Positions 45,601 through 55,148 of a stretch of DNA of 64,000 nucleotides are shown in pieces. Made by a program: the position numbers and the translations under genes. The notes beneath the pieces are model-generated. The model worked only from the letters and a program-made list of their open reading frames with translations. It had not been told where the DNA came from and did not search any database. This DNA comes from Chitinophaga niabensis. Its GTDB lineage: Bacteria > Bacteroidota > Bacteroidia > Chitinophagales > Chitinophagaceae. How positions within the stretch are numbered: the stretch's first letter is position 1; every line of letters begins with the position of its first letter. The stretch lies in the NCBI RefSeq assembly GCF_900129465.1, contig NZ_FSRA01000001.1, positions 1,986,482-2,050,481 of the forward strand, in the 5' to 3' direction.

Positions 45601-48600
45601 CTTACCCGATCTACGTTACTTTCTTTGAAAATACAGGTAGCGCAGAACTCTCTGCCAGCTGGCAAGGCCCTGGTATCAGCAAACAGGCTATCCCTGCAGC
45701 CCGCTTCCTCGATTCAAGGAACCAGGCTACTACGCAGGCATTGCCAACTATACCTGTTGCTGCCAGCAATCTTGTAGCAACTGCGGCATCCCCTACCAAG
45801 ATCAATCTTACATGGAACGATAACGCAAATAACGAAACCTCTTACCAGGTTTGGCGCTCCATTACAGATAATACCAACTTCACTTTGCTGGCAACTTTAC
45901 CTGCCAATGCAACTGCACAGGGAAGTTATACTGACTCTCTCCTCTTCCCCAACACTACTTACTACTATAAAGTACGTGCAAGGAACGACGGTGGTATCGG
46001 TAACTACTCTCCTGAAGCCTTTACATCCACATTGAACTCTGTTCCGGTTGTATCTCCAATCGCCAGCCGTTCTATGCGTTTTGGCACACAACTCTCTATC
46101 CCTGTCACTTATGCTGATGCAGATGGAGAAACAGTAACATTAACTGCAGAAAACCTGCCAGCCTTCGGTACATTAACCGATAACGGCAATGGTACTGCTA
46201 CTTTAGTGTTCAATCCTTCCGGTACTGACCTGGGTGATTTTGCAGGTATTGTGATCAAAGCTACGGATGGCCATAGCGGTGTAGGTACACAAACATTCAC
46301 ATTATCTGTGAATGACAACTATCCGCCGGTACTGTCTGCTATTGCAAACATTACCATGAATGAGAATGCTTCTCAATCAATTGCCCTCTCTGCTGCTGAT
46401 CAGAATGCAACAGATGTGATCACCTGGTCTGCAACAGGATTACCATCCTTTGCTACCTTAACGCCGAATGGTAATACTGCTCAACTGCAGCTCAATACTA
46501 CCATCCTGGATGCCGGCACATACCCTGTGACCATCACCATCAACGATGGCCGCAATGGTATAGACAGCAAAACGTTCAACATTGTGGTAAATGATGTGAA
46601 CCCAAGCCGAGTGGTTTATGTGAACTTCAACGACGGTAGCGCAAACTCTGCCAGTGGCGGATATTGGAACAACACCAATAAACCTCCGTTGCAGAACGAT
46701 GTACATGCTAACCTGAAAGATACCACGCTGACTGCAACCGGTATTTCCCTGACGATCATGACCAGGTGGCAGGATGTTGGCGGATACAACAACTCTGGTG
46801 CTGTAACCAACAACAACTCCGGTGTATATCCTGATAACGTAATGCGCTCTGCTTATTTCAGCAACAGCGGTGTTACACAAACAGTGAAGATCTCCGGCCT
46901 CACAGGTGGTTCAGACTACAAGTATAACTTTACCTTCTTCGGCAGCCGCGGTGGTGTAACGGATAACCGTACTTCCATCTACACTATCAATGGTGCCAGC
47001 GTAGCATTAAATGCTGCGAGCAATACTACCAATACAGTCTCTTTAACCAATGTAATACCTGATGCAAACGGAGAAGTGCTGCTGAACCTTACAGCAGCTC
47101 CGGGCTCTTCCTTCTCTTATCTGAATGCTATGGTGATCCAGGCTTCATATGAACCTGCCATCGCTCCTTCCAAACCAACCAACATTACTGCTGAATCTGT
47201 AAGCGCTGGTGTTAAAGTTGGCTGGAAAGATGTAGCGTTCAATGAAACTGCATACGAAGTTTACCGTGGTACCACTTTAGCAGGTCCGTTCACTAAACTG
47301 ACCACTCCTGCTAATAATGCCAACACTTCTTCATTCATCGATGAAACAACGCTGGCTGGTACGCAATACTACTTTACAGTAAGAGCTATCAACGGTTATG
47401 GTGCATCTGCATACTCCGATACAGTGGGTGTTGTTACAACTAACAAGAACCCGTCACTGAATGCGATCAGCAACATCAACATGAAAGCTGATTCTGTGAT
47501 CAACCTGGCACTGGCTGCTACGGATGATCCTCAGGATGTGATCACGCTTTCTGCTACCGGTCTCCCTGCATTCGCAGTATTGACTGATAACGGAAACGGT
47601 AATGGCGTACTGGCTATCACACCTAACAACAGCCATGTAGGTACTTACAATAATATTTCTGTAACTGCATCAGATGATAAAGGTGGCAGCACAACCCGCA
47701 CCTTCAGCATCACGGTTCAGGACAAAACACTGAGTTCAGTGTTTGTGAACTTCAATGAAGTGAATCCTGCTCCGGCTCCATGGAACAACCTTACCAGGTA
47801 TCCAAGTGCAGGTACTTCCTTATCAAACCTGCTGAGCCAGGATGGATCAGGCACAGGCTTCACCCTTACACTGGTAGACCAACTGTCTGGTACCAATACA
47901 CTGGGTGCTACAACTGGCAGCAACACAGGTGTATACCCCGATGTGGTAATGCAAACAGCATGGTTTGAACAATCTGATGTAGCAAAACGCTTCAGGATCT
48001 CCGGCCTGCCGCTCAACAAGAAATACAACCTTGTATTCTTTGGCAGCCGTGGCGATGTGACCGATAACAGGAACACTGAGTATACTGTAGGCGCGCAAAC
48101 AGTAACCCTGAATGCTGCCGGCAATAAAACAAACGTGGTGAAGATCAATGGCCTCTCTCCTGCCGCAAATGGCGAGATTGAGTTCAGCATCAAACGTGCC
48201 GCAGGTTCCAGCTATGCTTATCTGAATGCACTCGTGATCCAGTCATACGAAGACAATGGTATACCATTAGCACCTTCTAACCTGAAAGCTACCGGTAAAT
48301 CAAGGACTAAGATCACCCTCAACTGGTTCGATAATGCCAGCACAGAAACAGCATATGAAGTATACAGGTCAGCCAGCGAAAACGGTACTTATTCCCTGAT
48401 CGCTACCCTGGGTGCTAATGTTACAACTTACGATGATAATACTGCAACAGCAGGCAGCAGCTTGTTCTATAAAGTAAGGGCAAAAGCAGGTGCTATCAAT
48501 TCTGAATACAGTAATATCGCCAAAGGTTCTACTTATTCTTACAGCACTTACATCAACGTAAACCGTGATCTTCCGGCGGGTGCTCCATGGAACAACACCA

Positions 48601-49445
48601 ATAACGCGCCGTTTGCAGGTGACAACTACGGACCATTCCTGAACGATCAGGGTAATAATTCCGGTCTCTCCTTCACCATTGAGCAGAATTTCTCCGGGGA
48701 TAACTCCCTGGGTGTGATCACCGGCAATAACTCAGGTGTTTACCCTGATAATGTGATCAGCAGCTCATGGTGGTGCGATTTCGGGGTAACAGGTAAACTG
48801 AGGATCAAGGGCCTGAACCAATCTCAGAACTACACCTTTGTGTTCTTCGGTAGCCGTACCAGCGATGGTAACCGTACCAGCAATTACACGATCAATGGTA
48901 AATATGTATCCCTGAATGCTTCCTTCAACTCAACACAAACCGTACAGCTGGAAAATGTGAAACCAGACGAAAATGGTGAAGTGGTGGTAGAAGTAAGCCC
49001 GGGCACAGGTTCTCCATACGCTTACCTCGGTTCAATGGTGATCCATGGTTATGCAGCAACTGGTGGCGAACCTACCGGTGCAGATGTACCAGGATTTACT
49101 TTGAGAACAGTTCAAACTACCGGTAATGTAAACAATGCCGTAGCCAAAGCTGCTCCTGAAGAAACACCGGAAAAACTGGTGATCGAAAGAGCTTATCCGA
49201 ATCCGTTCGCATCCAACCTGTATGTAACCATCAACAACTATGGTTCTACCAAACGGTTGTTCTCCAGGATCTACGACATGTCCGGCAAACTGTTGCTGAG
49301 CAATGTTCTGGGAGACTTCGGAAATGGCAGGTACAATACCAGGATAGATGTAACGAACCTTCAATATCTCCCTGCCGGCATCTATCTGCTGCAAGTGGTG
49401 GATGAGAAGAACCAGGGCAAGTCTATCAAGATCATCAAACAATAA
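42651..49445 (+). CDS. giant secreted esterase - FN3 - PA14 - repeat-domain protein with T9SS signal
   Basis: 2264 residues. Signal peptide (1-22). Residues 23-280: alpha/beta-hydrolase with S174 in TAHGLSAGG, D223/D224 in GNDDTNPP and H255 in YPGGHGIWDQ. Then an Ig-like part, two FN3 domains (about 445-635), a PA14 domain (about 640-785, SDDGSKLYIG), FN3, a second PA14 (about 880-1025, NDGSRLYIGGF), FN3 and two putative-Ig/cadherin-like domains. From residue 1318 three copies of a ~170-residue unit alternate with FN3 domains. The end, ERAYPNPFASNLYVTI to IKIIKQ, is a T9SS type A sorting domain. PA14 and the repeat domain suggest binding to glycan. It is exported through T9SS and closed by a strong terminator. 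Confidence 0.9.
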   Translation: MKQFYYLLFMVFLLGAFPASAQVLDPNDPVVTYNPSAPPTEPQWGSVGKWVRTVRVSWTSTSYKAYIYKGLAFRLKFPKNYDASGNKKYPVLIFFHGLGEKGTIYDNEYQLLHGGQTAMNAVDNGKFDGFLLYPQNQSGYYGATQYDLINELITNFFVPQINVDINRITAHGLSAGGTATWDFLLRLPKQVAGAGPISAAAAATANSINVFKFTPIWWFQGNDDTNPPKSVAQGVYDQAIAQGANMKLSIYPGGHGIWDQAWAEADFFGFMQRANKVNPWPLTGRTEFCPGDPVNLTLGLTAGYDGYEWRKDGVVIPGANSNTLVINSLGTYDARIKRGTDWSYWSPIPVVVKTKGATVPPTIAVSGLMSKVLPAPDGLNKVTLSVPATYATYLWKKTTDGTTLGTAASYDATTPGLYTVKVQEQFGCSSDFSTPFEVINANGPNKPDAATGLTATDLSKTSIQLNWVDKPNPAYNETGYEVYRSNTPGGPYTLLAITAPNVVTYTSTGLIANTTYYYIVRAVNNTAASANSNEASAKTQVDNVPPTAPGNLIVTASSQNQISLKWDAATDDVGVVKYDIYVNGLKSYTVNSDKLTYDVLNLSAGQLYTFTVKARDIAGNLSPASNQASGYATLKGLKYKLYQGDWNNLPNFATLTPVKTGIQPQVDITTIGAPEDYFGVLWEGFIKIPVAGNYTFETYSDDGSKLYIGPYSHTATALVNNDALQGPTYKTGTRNFATAGIYPIAITYFEKNGGQEMKVYWKNTANGVGSTRQLIPAEFFVEAELPAANIAAPTNIIASPAAYNKINLTWTDNSNNETGFEIYRSTSRTGTYSIVKTVGANVTTASDSALNPLTTYYYKVKAINDMGNSGFHSLADGGLAYDYYEPATVTVLPNFASLTPVRSGTISTVSLSISPAPRADRYAIKYAGYITIPTTGSYTFYTRSNDGSRLYIGGFTAADIVVENDGTRSSASEKSGTKTLNAGTYPIYVTFFENTGSAELSASWQGPGISKQAIPAARFLDSRNQATTQALPTIPVAASNLVATAASPTKINLTWNDNANNETSYQVWRSITDNTNFTLLATLPANATAQGSYTDSLLFPNTTYYYKVRARNDGGIGNYSPEAFTSTLNSVPVVSPIASRSMRFGTQLSIPVTYADADGETVTLTAENLPAFGTLTDNGNGTATLVFNPSGTDLGDFAGIVIKATDGHSGVGTQTFTLSVNDNYPPVLSAIANITMNENASQSIALSAADQNATDVITWSATGLPSFATLTPNGNTAQLQLNTTILDAGTYPVTITINDGRNGIDSKTFNIVVNDVNPSRVVYVNFNDGSANSASGGYWNNTNKPPLQNDVHANLKDTTLTATGISLTIMTRWQDVGGYNNSGAVTNNNSGVYPDNVMRSAYFSNSGVTQTVKISGLTGGSDYKYNFTFFGSRGGVTDNRTSIYTINGASVALNAASNTTNTVSLTNVIPDANGEVLLNLTAAPGSSFSYLNAMVIQASYEPAIAPSKPTNITAESVSAGVKVGWKDVAFNETAYEVYRGTTLAGPFTKLTTPANNANTSSFIDETTLAGTQYYFTVRAINGYGASAYSDTVGVVTTNKNPSLNAISNINMKADSVINLALAATDDPQDVITLSATGLPAFAVLTDNGNGNGVLAITPNNSHVGTYNNISVTASDDKGGSTTRTFSITVQDKTLSSVFVNFNEVNPAPAPWNNLTRYPSAGTSLSNLLSQDGSGTGFTLTLVDQLSGTNTLGATTGSNTGVYPDVVMQTAWFEQSDVAKRFRISGLPLNKKYNLVFFGSRGDVTDNRNTEYTVGAQTVTLNAAGNKTNVVKINGLSPAANGEIEFSIKRAAGSSYAYLNALVIQSYEDNGIPLAPSNLKATGKSRTKITLNWFDNASTETAYEVYRSASENGTYSLIATLGANVTTYDDNTATAGSSLFYKVRAKAGAINSEYSNIAKGSTYSYSTYINVNRDLPAGAPWNNTNNAPFAGDNYGPFLNDQGNNSGLSFTIEQNFSGDNSLGVITGNNSGVYPDNVISSSWWCDFGVTGKLRIKGLNQSQNYTFVFFGSRTSDGNRTSNYTINGKYVSLNASFNSTQTVQLENVKPDENGEVVVEVSPGTGSPYAYLGSMVIHGYAATGGEPTGADVPGFTLRTVQTTGNVNNAVAKAAPEETPEKLVIERAYPNPFASNLYVTINNYGSTKRLFSRIYDMSGKLLLSNVLGDFGNGRYNTRIDVTNLQYLPAGIYLLQVVDEKNQGKSIKIIKQ
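46605..49055 (+). repeat. triplicated ~170-residue unnamed domain (protein level)
   Basis: Three units (about residues 1319-1500, 1693-1866 and 1963-2135) share a start like VYVNFND, a W-N-N motif, the signature S-G-V-Y-P-D-N-V (first and third; TGVYPDVV in the second), then FFGSR within a beta strand, NRT/NRN before an S/E-x-Y-T stretch, an SLNA/TLNA piece and the end AYLxxxVI. Copies alternate with FN3 domains. I do not recognise the domain; the pattern is beta-rich and resembles a carbohydrate-binding sandwich in style. Confidence 0.8.
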
Positions 49446-49464
49446 TCAGATAAAAATTCTCCTT

Positions 49465-49500
49465 AAAAAGCCCGGTAGCATTACCGGGCTTTTTATTTTT
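49465..49500 (+). terminator. terminator of the 2264-residue protein gene
   Basis: AAAAAGCCCGGTA (49465-49477) pairs with TACCGGGCTTTTT (49482-49494) over a 4-base loop, followed by ATTTTT. It lies 15 bases before the next gene start, so GMC expression must use its own promoter or read through. Confidence 0.93.
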
Positions 49501-49514
49501 CACTAACTTGAGGT

Positions 49515-51212
49515 ATGCATCTTAATATTAAAGCAACGGATCAGCACACGTATGATGCCATTGTGATCGGGTCAGGTATCAGTGGCGGGTGGGCCGCAAA
49601 GGAACTTTGTGAGAAAGGGCTAAAAGTGTTGCTGCTGGAAAGAGGGCGCAACGTAGAACATGTGAAGGATTACACCACTGCCAACCTCAACCCCTGGGAT
49701 TTTCCGCACCGCCTGGTGAATACAGAAAAGGATATGGAAGAAGATCCTATCCAGGGAAAGGCTTATGATGAAAGCAGTAAACATTTTTTTGTACGCGATA
49801 AAGAACATCCTTATATCCAGGAAAAACCCTTCAGCTGGGTACGGGGCTACCACGTAGGCGGGCGTTCCCTCACCTGGGGGCGGCAGTGTTACCGCCTCAG
49901 CGACCTGGATTTTGAAGCAAATGCAAAAGACGGGCATGGAGTTGACTGGCCGGTCCGTTATAAGGATATCGCCCCCTGGTACGATTATGTGGAAACATTT
50001 GCCGGTATCAGCGGGCAGGCGGAAGGTTTGCCCCAGTTGCCGGACGGGCAGTTCCTCCCTCCCATGGAAATGAACTGCGTGGAAACCCACCTGAAAGAAA
50101 AAGTACGGGAAAAGTTCAAGGACCGTTTAGTGACCATTGCCAGGGTAGCCAACCTCACAAAAGGATGGAACGACAGAGGCCCCTGCCAGTTCAGGAACCT
50201 CTGCCATCGGGGCTGCCCATTCGGCGGTTATTTCAGCAGTAATTCCGCTACCCTCCCGGTTGCCATGGCCACAGGAAATTTAACCCTCCGCCCCTTCAGC
50301 ACCGTAAGCGAGATCATCTACGATAAAGAAACAAAGAAAGCAAAAGGCGTACGCGTTATTGATACGGAAAGCAAAGAAACCACCGAATACTTTGCCCGTA
50401 TCATTTTCCTGAATGCTTCCACGATTGCCAGCGCTTCCATATTACTGCAATCAAAATCCGAAGTATTTCCCAATGGCCTCGGTAATAACCAGGACCTGGT
50501 GGGCAGGCACCTGATGGACCATCACTTTAAAGTAGGTGCCATGGGAGAGTTTAAAGGATATGAAGACCAGTATTACAAAGGAAGGCGCCCCACCGGCATT
50601 TACATTCCCCGCTTCCGCAATATCAATGATGCCACCCGCAGGGAGGATTACATCAGGGGATTCGGTTACCAGGGTTATGCAGAACGGGAGGCCTGGAACG
50701 ATGCCTATGCCATCAACGGATATGGGGAAGATTTCAAAAATGAGATCACCAAACCCGGTAAATGGGTGATGTGGATGGCAGCATGGGGTGAAACACTGCC
50801 TTATGCGGACAATCGCATTACGCTGGACGATAACAGGAAAGATGCATGGGGTTTACCCCTTGTAAAGATCAACTTTGAGATCAAAGAAAATGAGAAGGCC
50901 ATGCGTAAGGATATGCAGGGCAGTGCCGTGGAAATGCTGGAAAAAGCCGGCTTTCATAATATCTCTGGTTTTGATTACGACTACATAGGCGGGGAATGTG
51001 TGCATGAAATGGGTACCGTAAGGATGGGGCTCGATCCCAAAACGTCCGTATTGAACAAGTGGAACCAGGTACATGATGTGCAGAACCTCTTCATTACTGA
51101 TGGAAGCTGTATGACCTCATCCGCCACACAAAACCCCTCACTTACCTATATGGCACTCACCGCCAGGGCCTGTAACTATGCCGCGGAAGAAATGAAAAAA
51201 CAAAATTTGTGA
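49515..51212 (+). CDS. GMC-family flavin oxidoreductase
   Basis: 565 residues. FAD-binding GSGISGGWAAKELCEKG at residues 17-33 and LLLERG, then GGRSLTWGRQCYRL, a cysteine-rich C-x5-C-x3-C piece (CQFRNLCHRGC) like the iron-sulfur region of FAD-glucose dehydrogenases, and the catalytic end VHEMGTVRMG (His) and SATQNPSLT (Asn). It should oxidise a sugar or sugar alcohol. There is no signal peptide, so export would need a Tat-carrying partner; the subunit 3 gene at 39408-39980 carries such a signal. It starts 14 bases after a terminator. Its stop codon lies in a palindrome shared with the convergent acyltransferase. Confidence 0.88.
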   Translation: MHLNIKATDQHTYDAIVIGSGISGGWAAKELCEKGLKVLLLERGRNVEHVKDYTTANLNPWDFPHRLVNTEKDMEEDPIQGKAYDESSKHFFVRDKEHPYIQEKPFSWVRGYHVGGRSLTWGRQCYRLSDLDFEANAKDGHGVDWPVRYKDIAPWYDYVETFAGISGQAEGLPQLPDGQFLPPMEMNCVETHLKEKVREKFKDRLVTIARVANLTKGWNDRGPCQFRNLCHRGCPFGGYFSSNSATLPVAMATGNLTLRPFSTVSEIIYDKETKKAKGVRVIDTESKETTEYFARIIFLNASTIASASILLQSKSEVFPNGLGNNQDLVGRHLMDHHFKVGAMGEFKGYEDQYYKGRRPTGIYIPRFRNINDATRREDYIRGFGYQGYAEREAWNDAYAINGYGEDFKNEITKPGKWVMWMAAWGETLPYADNRITLDDNRKDAWGLPLVKINFEIKENEKAMRKDMQGSAVEMLEKAGFHNISGFDYDYIGGECVHEMGTVRMGLDPKTSVLNKWNQVHDVQNLFITDGSCMTSSATQNPSLTYMALTARACNYAAEEMKKQNL

Positions 51213-51230
51213 TCTCAGATCACAAATTTT
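51202..51230. terminator. perfect palindrome holding two convergent stop codons
   Basis: AAAATTTGTGATC (51202-51214) and GATCACAAATTTT (51218-51230) are exact reverse complements around TCA. The GMC stop (TGA, 51210-51212) is in the left arm and the acyltransferase stop (complement of TCA, 51215-51217) is the loop. T-runs follow in both directions, so one hairpin can terminate both genes. Confidence 0.85.
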
Positions 51231-52303
51231 TTCTTCAGCCTTAAGAAAGGTAACTCCAGCAAATGGAAACTGAGCACGCTGATACCAATAGAGAATAACA
51301 GGATACCTGTTTTCACCAGCAATACGGAAGGAGTGCTTACTGCATGGAAATGGTCCAGCAGGGTTTTAGTGAACATAAAATGAATGGCTGCGTGGTACAG
51401 GTAAATGCCATAGGAGTATTTGCCCAGGAACATCATCAGCCTGCTGTTCACTGCAGGTTTAAAGATCCCCGGAATATTGGAGGACATGCTCCATACCACT
51501 ACTGAACCAAAGAACAGCGCAAAGAAAGTAAAGGAAGAATAAAAGTCCTGAAAGGATCCACCCTTGTTAAAGCCAATCATAATCACCAGTGAAACAAGGG
51601 CAAAGATCATCACATAACTGGTGTACTTCTCCAAAACCTCCCGGTTAGTTCTCACCAATACCGCTATCAGCGCACCCACAGAGATAGTATCCAGCCGGGC
51701 AAAAGTGTTCACGTACTTATAATTGCTGTTGATCCCTTCGATATGGATCAGCCGCAATACATTGGCAGCAATAATAAAAAAGATCAGTACCCTGAGCAGG
51801 TTCTTTGTATTTAATTTATAGACCAGCAGCGGGAAGAACATATAGAACTGCTCTTCAATGCAGAGCGACCATGTATGCATCAATACCCAGTCAGCAGGAT
51901 ACCCATCAATACTGAACAGCCAGTTCTGCAGATATAACCAGAACCAGGCCTGATGCTGAAGGTAATACTTAATATTAGGTACCGCATTGATGAAGATAAC
52001 AGGTATCACGTAGAGGATGAGCGCCAGCACAAAGAAATAAACCGGAAATATCCTGAGTATACGTTTAACGTAAAAGTTCCTGAAATAGCCCGGCTTATCT
52101 TTTGTATCCAGCAGAATGCCTGTGATCAGGAAGCCGGACAATACAAAGAACAGGTCCACCCCCATCCGTCCTATTCCCAGGATCCTTACATGCTCTGCAT
52201 AAAAATGCAGTAATAATACGAGGAATATAGCCCAGCCGCGGATCGCATCCAGCTGTTTTACATGGAGGCCATTGCTGTAATTAATAACCGGTCTGAGCGT
52301 CAT
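51215..52303 (-). CDS. acyltransferase 3 family protein
   Basis: 362 residues, about ten membrane segments. Begins VKQLDAIRGWAIFLVLLLHFYAEH with R and H of the family signature, and IGRMGVDLFFVLSGFLITGILL follows; later WSLCIEEQFYMFFPLLVYK is the typical peptidoglycan/LPS O-acyltransferase (Oac/OafA-like) motif. It probably adds acyl groups to the surface polysaccharide. Third acyltransferase-3 gene of the region, here alone on the minus strand between the GMC gene and metK. Confidence 0.86.
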   Translation of the reverse strand: MTLRPVINYSNGLHVKQLDAIRGWAIFLVLLLHFYAEHVRILGIGRMGVDLFFVLSGFLITGILLDTKDKPGYFRNFYVKRILRIFPVYFFVLALILYVIPVIFINAVPNIKYYLQHQAWFWLYLQNWLFSIDGYPADWVLMHTWSLCIEEQFYMFFPLLVYKLNTKNLLRVLIFFIIAANVLRLIHIEGINSNYKYVNTFARLDTISVGALIAVLVRTNREVLEKYTSYVMIFALVSLVIMIGFNKGGSFQDFYSSFTFFALFFGSVVVWSMSSNIPGIFKPAVNSRLMMFLGKYSYGIYLYHAAIHFMFTKTLLDHFHAVSTPSVLLVKTGILLFSIGISVLSFHLLELPFLRLKKKFVI

Positions 52304-52360
52304 TTAGTATAAGAATAGATGGGGAATAAATACCTTACAATTGCGCATAAAGATATAAAA

Positions 52361-52394
52361 AAAAGGTGCTGATCTAACAGACCAGCACCTTTTC
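52361..52394 (-). terminator. terminator of metK
   Basis: AAAAGGTGCTG (52361-52371) pairs with CAGCACCTTTT (52383-52393) around 11 bases. On the minus strand the hairpin is followed by a run of T (from the A-run at 52357-52364). It lies 15 bases after the metK stop. Confidence 0.9.
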
Positions 52395-52408
52395 TATGAT
52401 TTCGTTCA

Positions 52409-53662
52409 TTAAAGACCGAAGGCCTGTTTCACTTTCTCTACATAGTCCAGTTTCTCCCATGTGAACAGCTCCACTTCTACTTTCTTTTCTGATTTTTTAC
52501 CTGCGTTGAAGGTTTTGGTGATCACCTTGCTTTCGCGGCCCATGTGACCATAAGCAGCAGTTTCTGCATAGATTGGGTTACGCAGTTTCAGGCGTTGTTC
52601 GATAGCGTAAGGGCGCAGGTCGAAAACAGCTTCTACCTTACGTGCGATCTCACCATCGTTGAGGCCAACTTTTGCCGTACCGTAAGTATCTACAAATACA
52701 CCGCATGGTTTAGCTACACCGATAGCATAAGAAACCTGTACCAGTACTTCATCACAAACACCGGCAGCTACCAGGTTCTTTGCAATGTGACGGGTAGCGT
52801 ACGCTGCAGAGCGGTCTACCTTGGAAGGATCTTTACCGGAGAATGCACCACCACCGTGCGCACCTTTACCACCATAGGTATCTACGATGATCTTACGGCC
52901 TGTTAAGCCGGTATCGCCGTGAGGTCCGCCGATCACGAACTTACCGGTTGGGTTGATGTGGTAAGTGATCTTATCCGTGAACAGCCCTTGCAGTTCTGGT
53001 TTCAGTTGTGCCTTCACACGTGGGATCAGGATGTTGATCATATCCTGTTTGATCTTGTCCAGCATCTGCTGGTCCTTGTCAAAATCATCGTGTTGGGTAG
53101 ATATTACGATCGTATCGATACGAACGGGTTTATTATCGTCAGAGTACTCGATCGTTACCTGGGATTTGGCATCCGGGCGGAGGTACTTGATATCTTTATT
53201 TTCGCGGCGGAGTGCAGCGAGTTCGATCAGCAGTTTGTGAGCGAGGTCCAATGCCAGGGGCATGTAGTTCTCCGTTTCACGGGTTGCATAACCAAACATC
53301 ATACCCTGATCGCCTGCACCTTGTTCTTCGGGGCTTTTACGAACCACACCCTGGTTGATATCGGGAGATTGTTCGTGAATAGCGGAAAGGATACCGCAGG
53401 AATTTGCTTCGAACATGTATTCGCTCTTGGTATAACCAATCTTACGGATCACTTCACGCGCAATATCCTGAACGTCCAGGTATGCTTCAGATTTAACCTC
53501 ACCCGCCAATACAACCTGACCGGTTGTTACAAGCGTTTCGCAAGCTACTTTGGAAGTAGTGTCGTACGCGAGGAAATTATCGATCAGTGCATCTGATATC
53601 TGGTCGGCAACTTTATCCGGGTGCCCTTCTGAAACGGATTCTGAGGTAAATAAGTACGGCAT
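52409..53662 (-). CDS. metK: S-adenosylmethionine synthetase
   Basis: 417 residues, full length. The N-terminus [20 protein letters not shown] is the methionine-binding start; the P-loop-like [18 protein letters not shown] and the [12 protein letters not shown] motif are conserved in MetK. The enzyme makes S-adenosylmethionine from methionine and ATP. It follows the DUF4270 lipoprotein gene by 20 bases on the same strand. It is not next to the metX/sulfhydrylase genes, which are 48 kb away in this window. Confidence 0.97.
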   Translation of the reverse strand: MPYLFTSESVSEGHPDKVADQISDALIDNFLAYDTTSKVACETLVTTGQVVLAGEVKSEAYLDVQDIAREVIRKIGYTKSEYMFEANSCGILSAIHEQSPDINQGVVRKSPEEQGAGDQGMMFGYATRETENYMPLALDLAHKLLIELAALRRENKDIKYLRPDAKSQVTIEYSDDNKPVRIDTIVISTQHDDFDKDQQMLDKIKQDMINILIPRVKAQLKPELQGLFTDKITYHINPTGKFVIGGPHGDTGLTGRKIIVDTYGGKGAHGGGAFSGKDPSKVDRSAAYATRHIAKNLVAAGVCDEVLVQVSYAIGVAKPCGVFVDTYGTAKVGLNDGEIARKVEAVFDLRPYAIEQRLKLRNPIYAETAAYGHMGRESKVITKTFNAGKKSEKKVEVELFTWEKLDYVEKVKQAFGL

Positions 53663-53682
53663 AAAATTAAAAATTCTGAAGA

Positions 53683-55050
53683 TTATAGTTGAGTATAAAT
53701 TATTCTTAGTTTGGCATTGATAGGTGGAGTACCTGTACCGCCGCCCACTTTCACACTCCTCATATCTATCTGGTGCCTGTTGGAGACTGCTTCCAGCTTG
53801 AACACTGAATTATCTAATTTCTTGTCCAGCATGAACTGCAAATGCCGCGCAATATTAAACTTATATTGCACAACTTCAATGCCTCCTATATTAGAAATGA
53901 CGGTTCTATTACCACCGAAGTAAGCGAGGTCAGGATTGGAGGGGTTACCGTAGTCTACGATATATCCAAGACTGTCGTGCGTGATGTATCTCCAGAGGAA
54001 TAACCGGTCCGGATCGGTAAAGATCTTTTCCTTACCGGCCAGGTTGCTGTTGATCTTGGTGAACACCAGTTCAGCCTTGTTGATGATGGCCTTGGGGAAG
54101 TTTTCTATACCCGGGATCTGGAACTTGGTGTAGATACCCGGCGCTTCCTGCAAATAGATGGCTGTATCCCCTGTTGGTTTGTTGGTATTAAGATAAGGAG
54201 CCACCTGCGCGTTGGTGTAATTACGGGTAAAGTAATTAGCATGCGGGCTGTAGTATTGCTGGAATGGGAAGTTTGCAATCAGTGAGTCTTCCGTAGAGTT
54301 CTTATAATAAACGGAAATACGGGTATCGCCCTTGTTCAGGTTTACGAAGAGCATGGTTTTGCTCACATTGGTATCCGGAACAATAGCCAATCCCTTCAGG
54401 AAGGCTTTGAAAGTAGTATCGTCTTTAAAGGCACCATCTGCACGCTGCTGCAGTAACAGGTTACCAAAGGCTGCACTCAGCGGGATGCGCAGCGCGGGCG
54501 CCTGTTTTACCCCGTAAATGGAGAGGGAATCCTTAGGATATACCGGGAAAGCCGTAACATTCGCCAGCAGTTCGCCCTGGTCGTAACTCAGGGGCCTTGT
54601 ATAACTGTAATTAGAGTCTGCCTTGAAATCGGGCTCATTCATCCGGTACACTCTCAGGTTCATGCCCTGGTTCTCGCCATACCAAAGGGTATCACATCCT
54701 ATGTATAATACAACAGAATCCAGCGTTTGGCCGGTCCCTGCGAAGGAGAATTCTAATTTGGGAAGACCTACGCCGGTATAAAGGAAACCACTTGATTTAC
54801 CGAAGATGGGATCATCGGTGATGCTTCCAAGCGCTGCGCCATAGTTGGCCTGACCGGTACGGATGCTGGAATCTGCTTCCTGCACATTCAGCGTGATCAG
54901 GTTATTGATCGTTGTATCTTTTACGGTTACTTTATCAGAGCCTGGGATAAGGTCCTTACCCAGAATGGTGGATTCATTACAACCGGTAAATGCATATAAC
55001 GCCGTTAAGAAAGCAGCACTATAGCCAAGATTCCTGAAATTGATCTTCAC
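53683..55050 (-). CDS. DUF4270 lipoprotein
   Basis: 455 residues from a GTG start at 55050 (no better in-frame start upstream). The N-terminus has a lipobox-type signal, [12 protein letters not shown], with the cysteine near residue 24, then [19 protein letters not shown], the opening of DUF4270. The rest is beta-rich without catalytic motifs. The family is found in Bacteroidota surface or periplasmic lipoproteins; its role is unknown. It lies 20 bases before metK on the same strand and is probably in the same transcription unit. Confidence 0.83.
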   Translation of the reverse strand: MKINFRNLGYSAAFLTALYAFTGCNESTILGKDLIPGSDKVTVKDTTINNLITLNVQEADSSIRTGQANYGAALGSITDDPIFGKSSGFLYTGVGLPKLEFSFAGTGQTLDSVVLYIGCDTLWYGENQGMNLRVYRMNEPDFKADSNYSYTRPLSYDQGELLANVTAFPVYPKDSLSIYGVKQAPALRIPLSAAFGNLLLQQRADGAFKDDTTFKAFLKGLAIVPDTNVSKTMLFVNLNKGDTRISVYYKNSTEDSLIANFPFQQYYSPHANYFTRNYTNAQVAPYLNTNKPTGDTAIYLQEAPGIYTKFQIPGIENFPKAIINKAELVFTKINSNLAGKEKIFTDPDRLFLWRYITHDSLGYIVDYGNPSNPDLAYFGGNRTVISNIGGIEVVQYKFNIARHLQFMLDKKLDNSVFKLEAVSNRHQIDMRSVKVGGGTGTPPINAKLRIIYTQL

Positions 55051-55148
55051 GTAGTTTGGTTTGAAGAAAAGAAAAACTAAAAATAAAAAGTAAAAAGCAG
55101 GATCGGTAACTACCCGTCAAGTTTTAACTTTTCGTTTTAATGGCTGAC

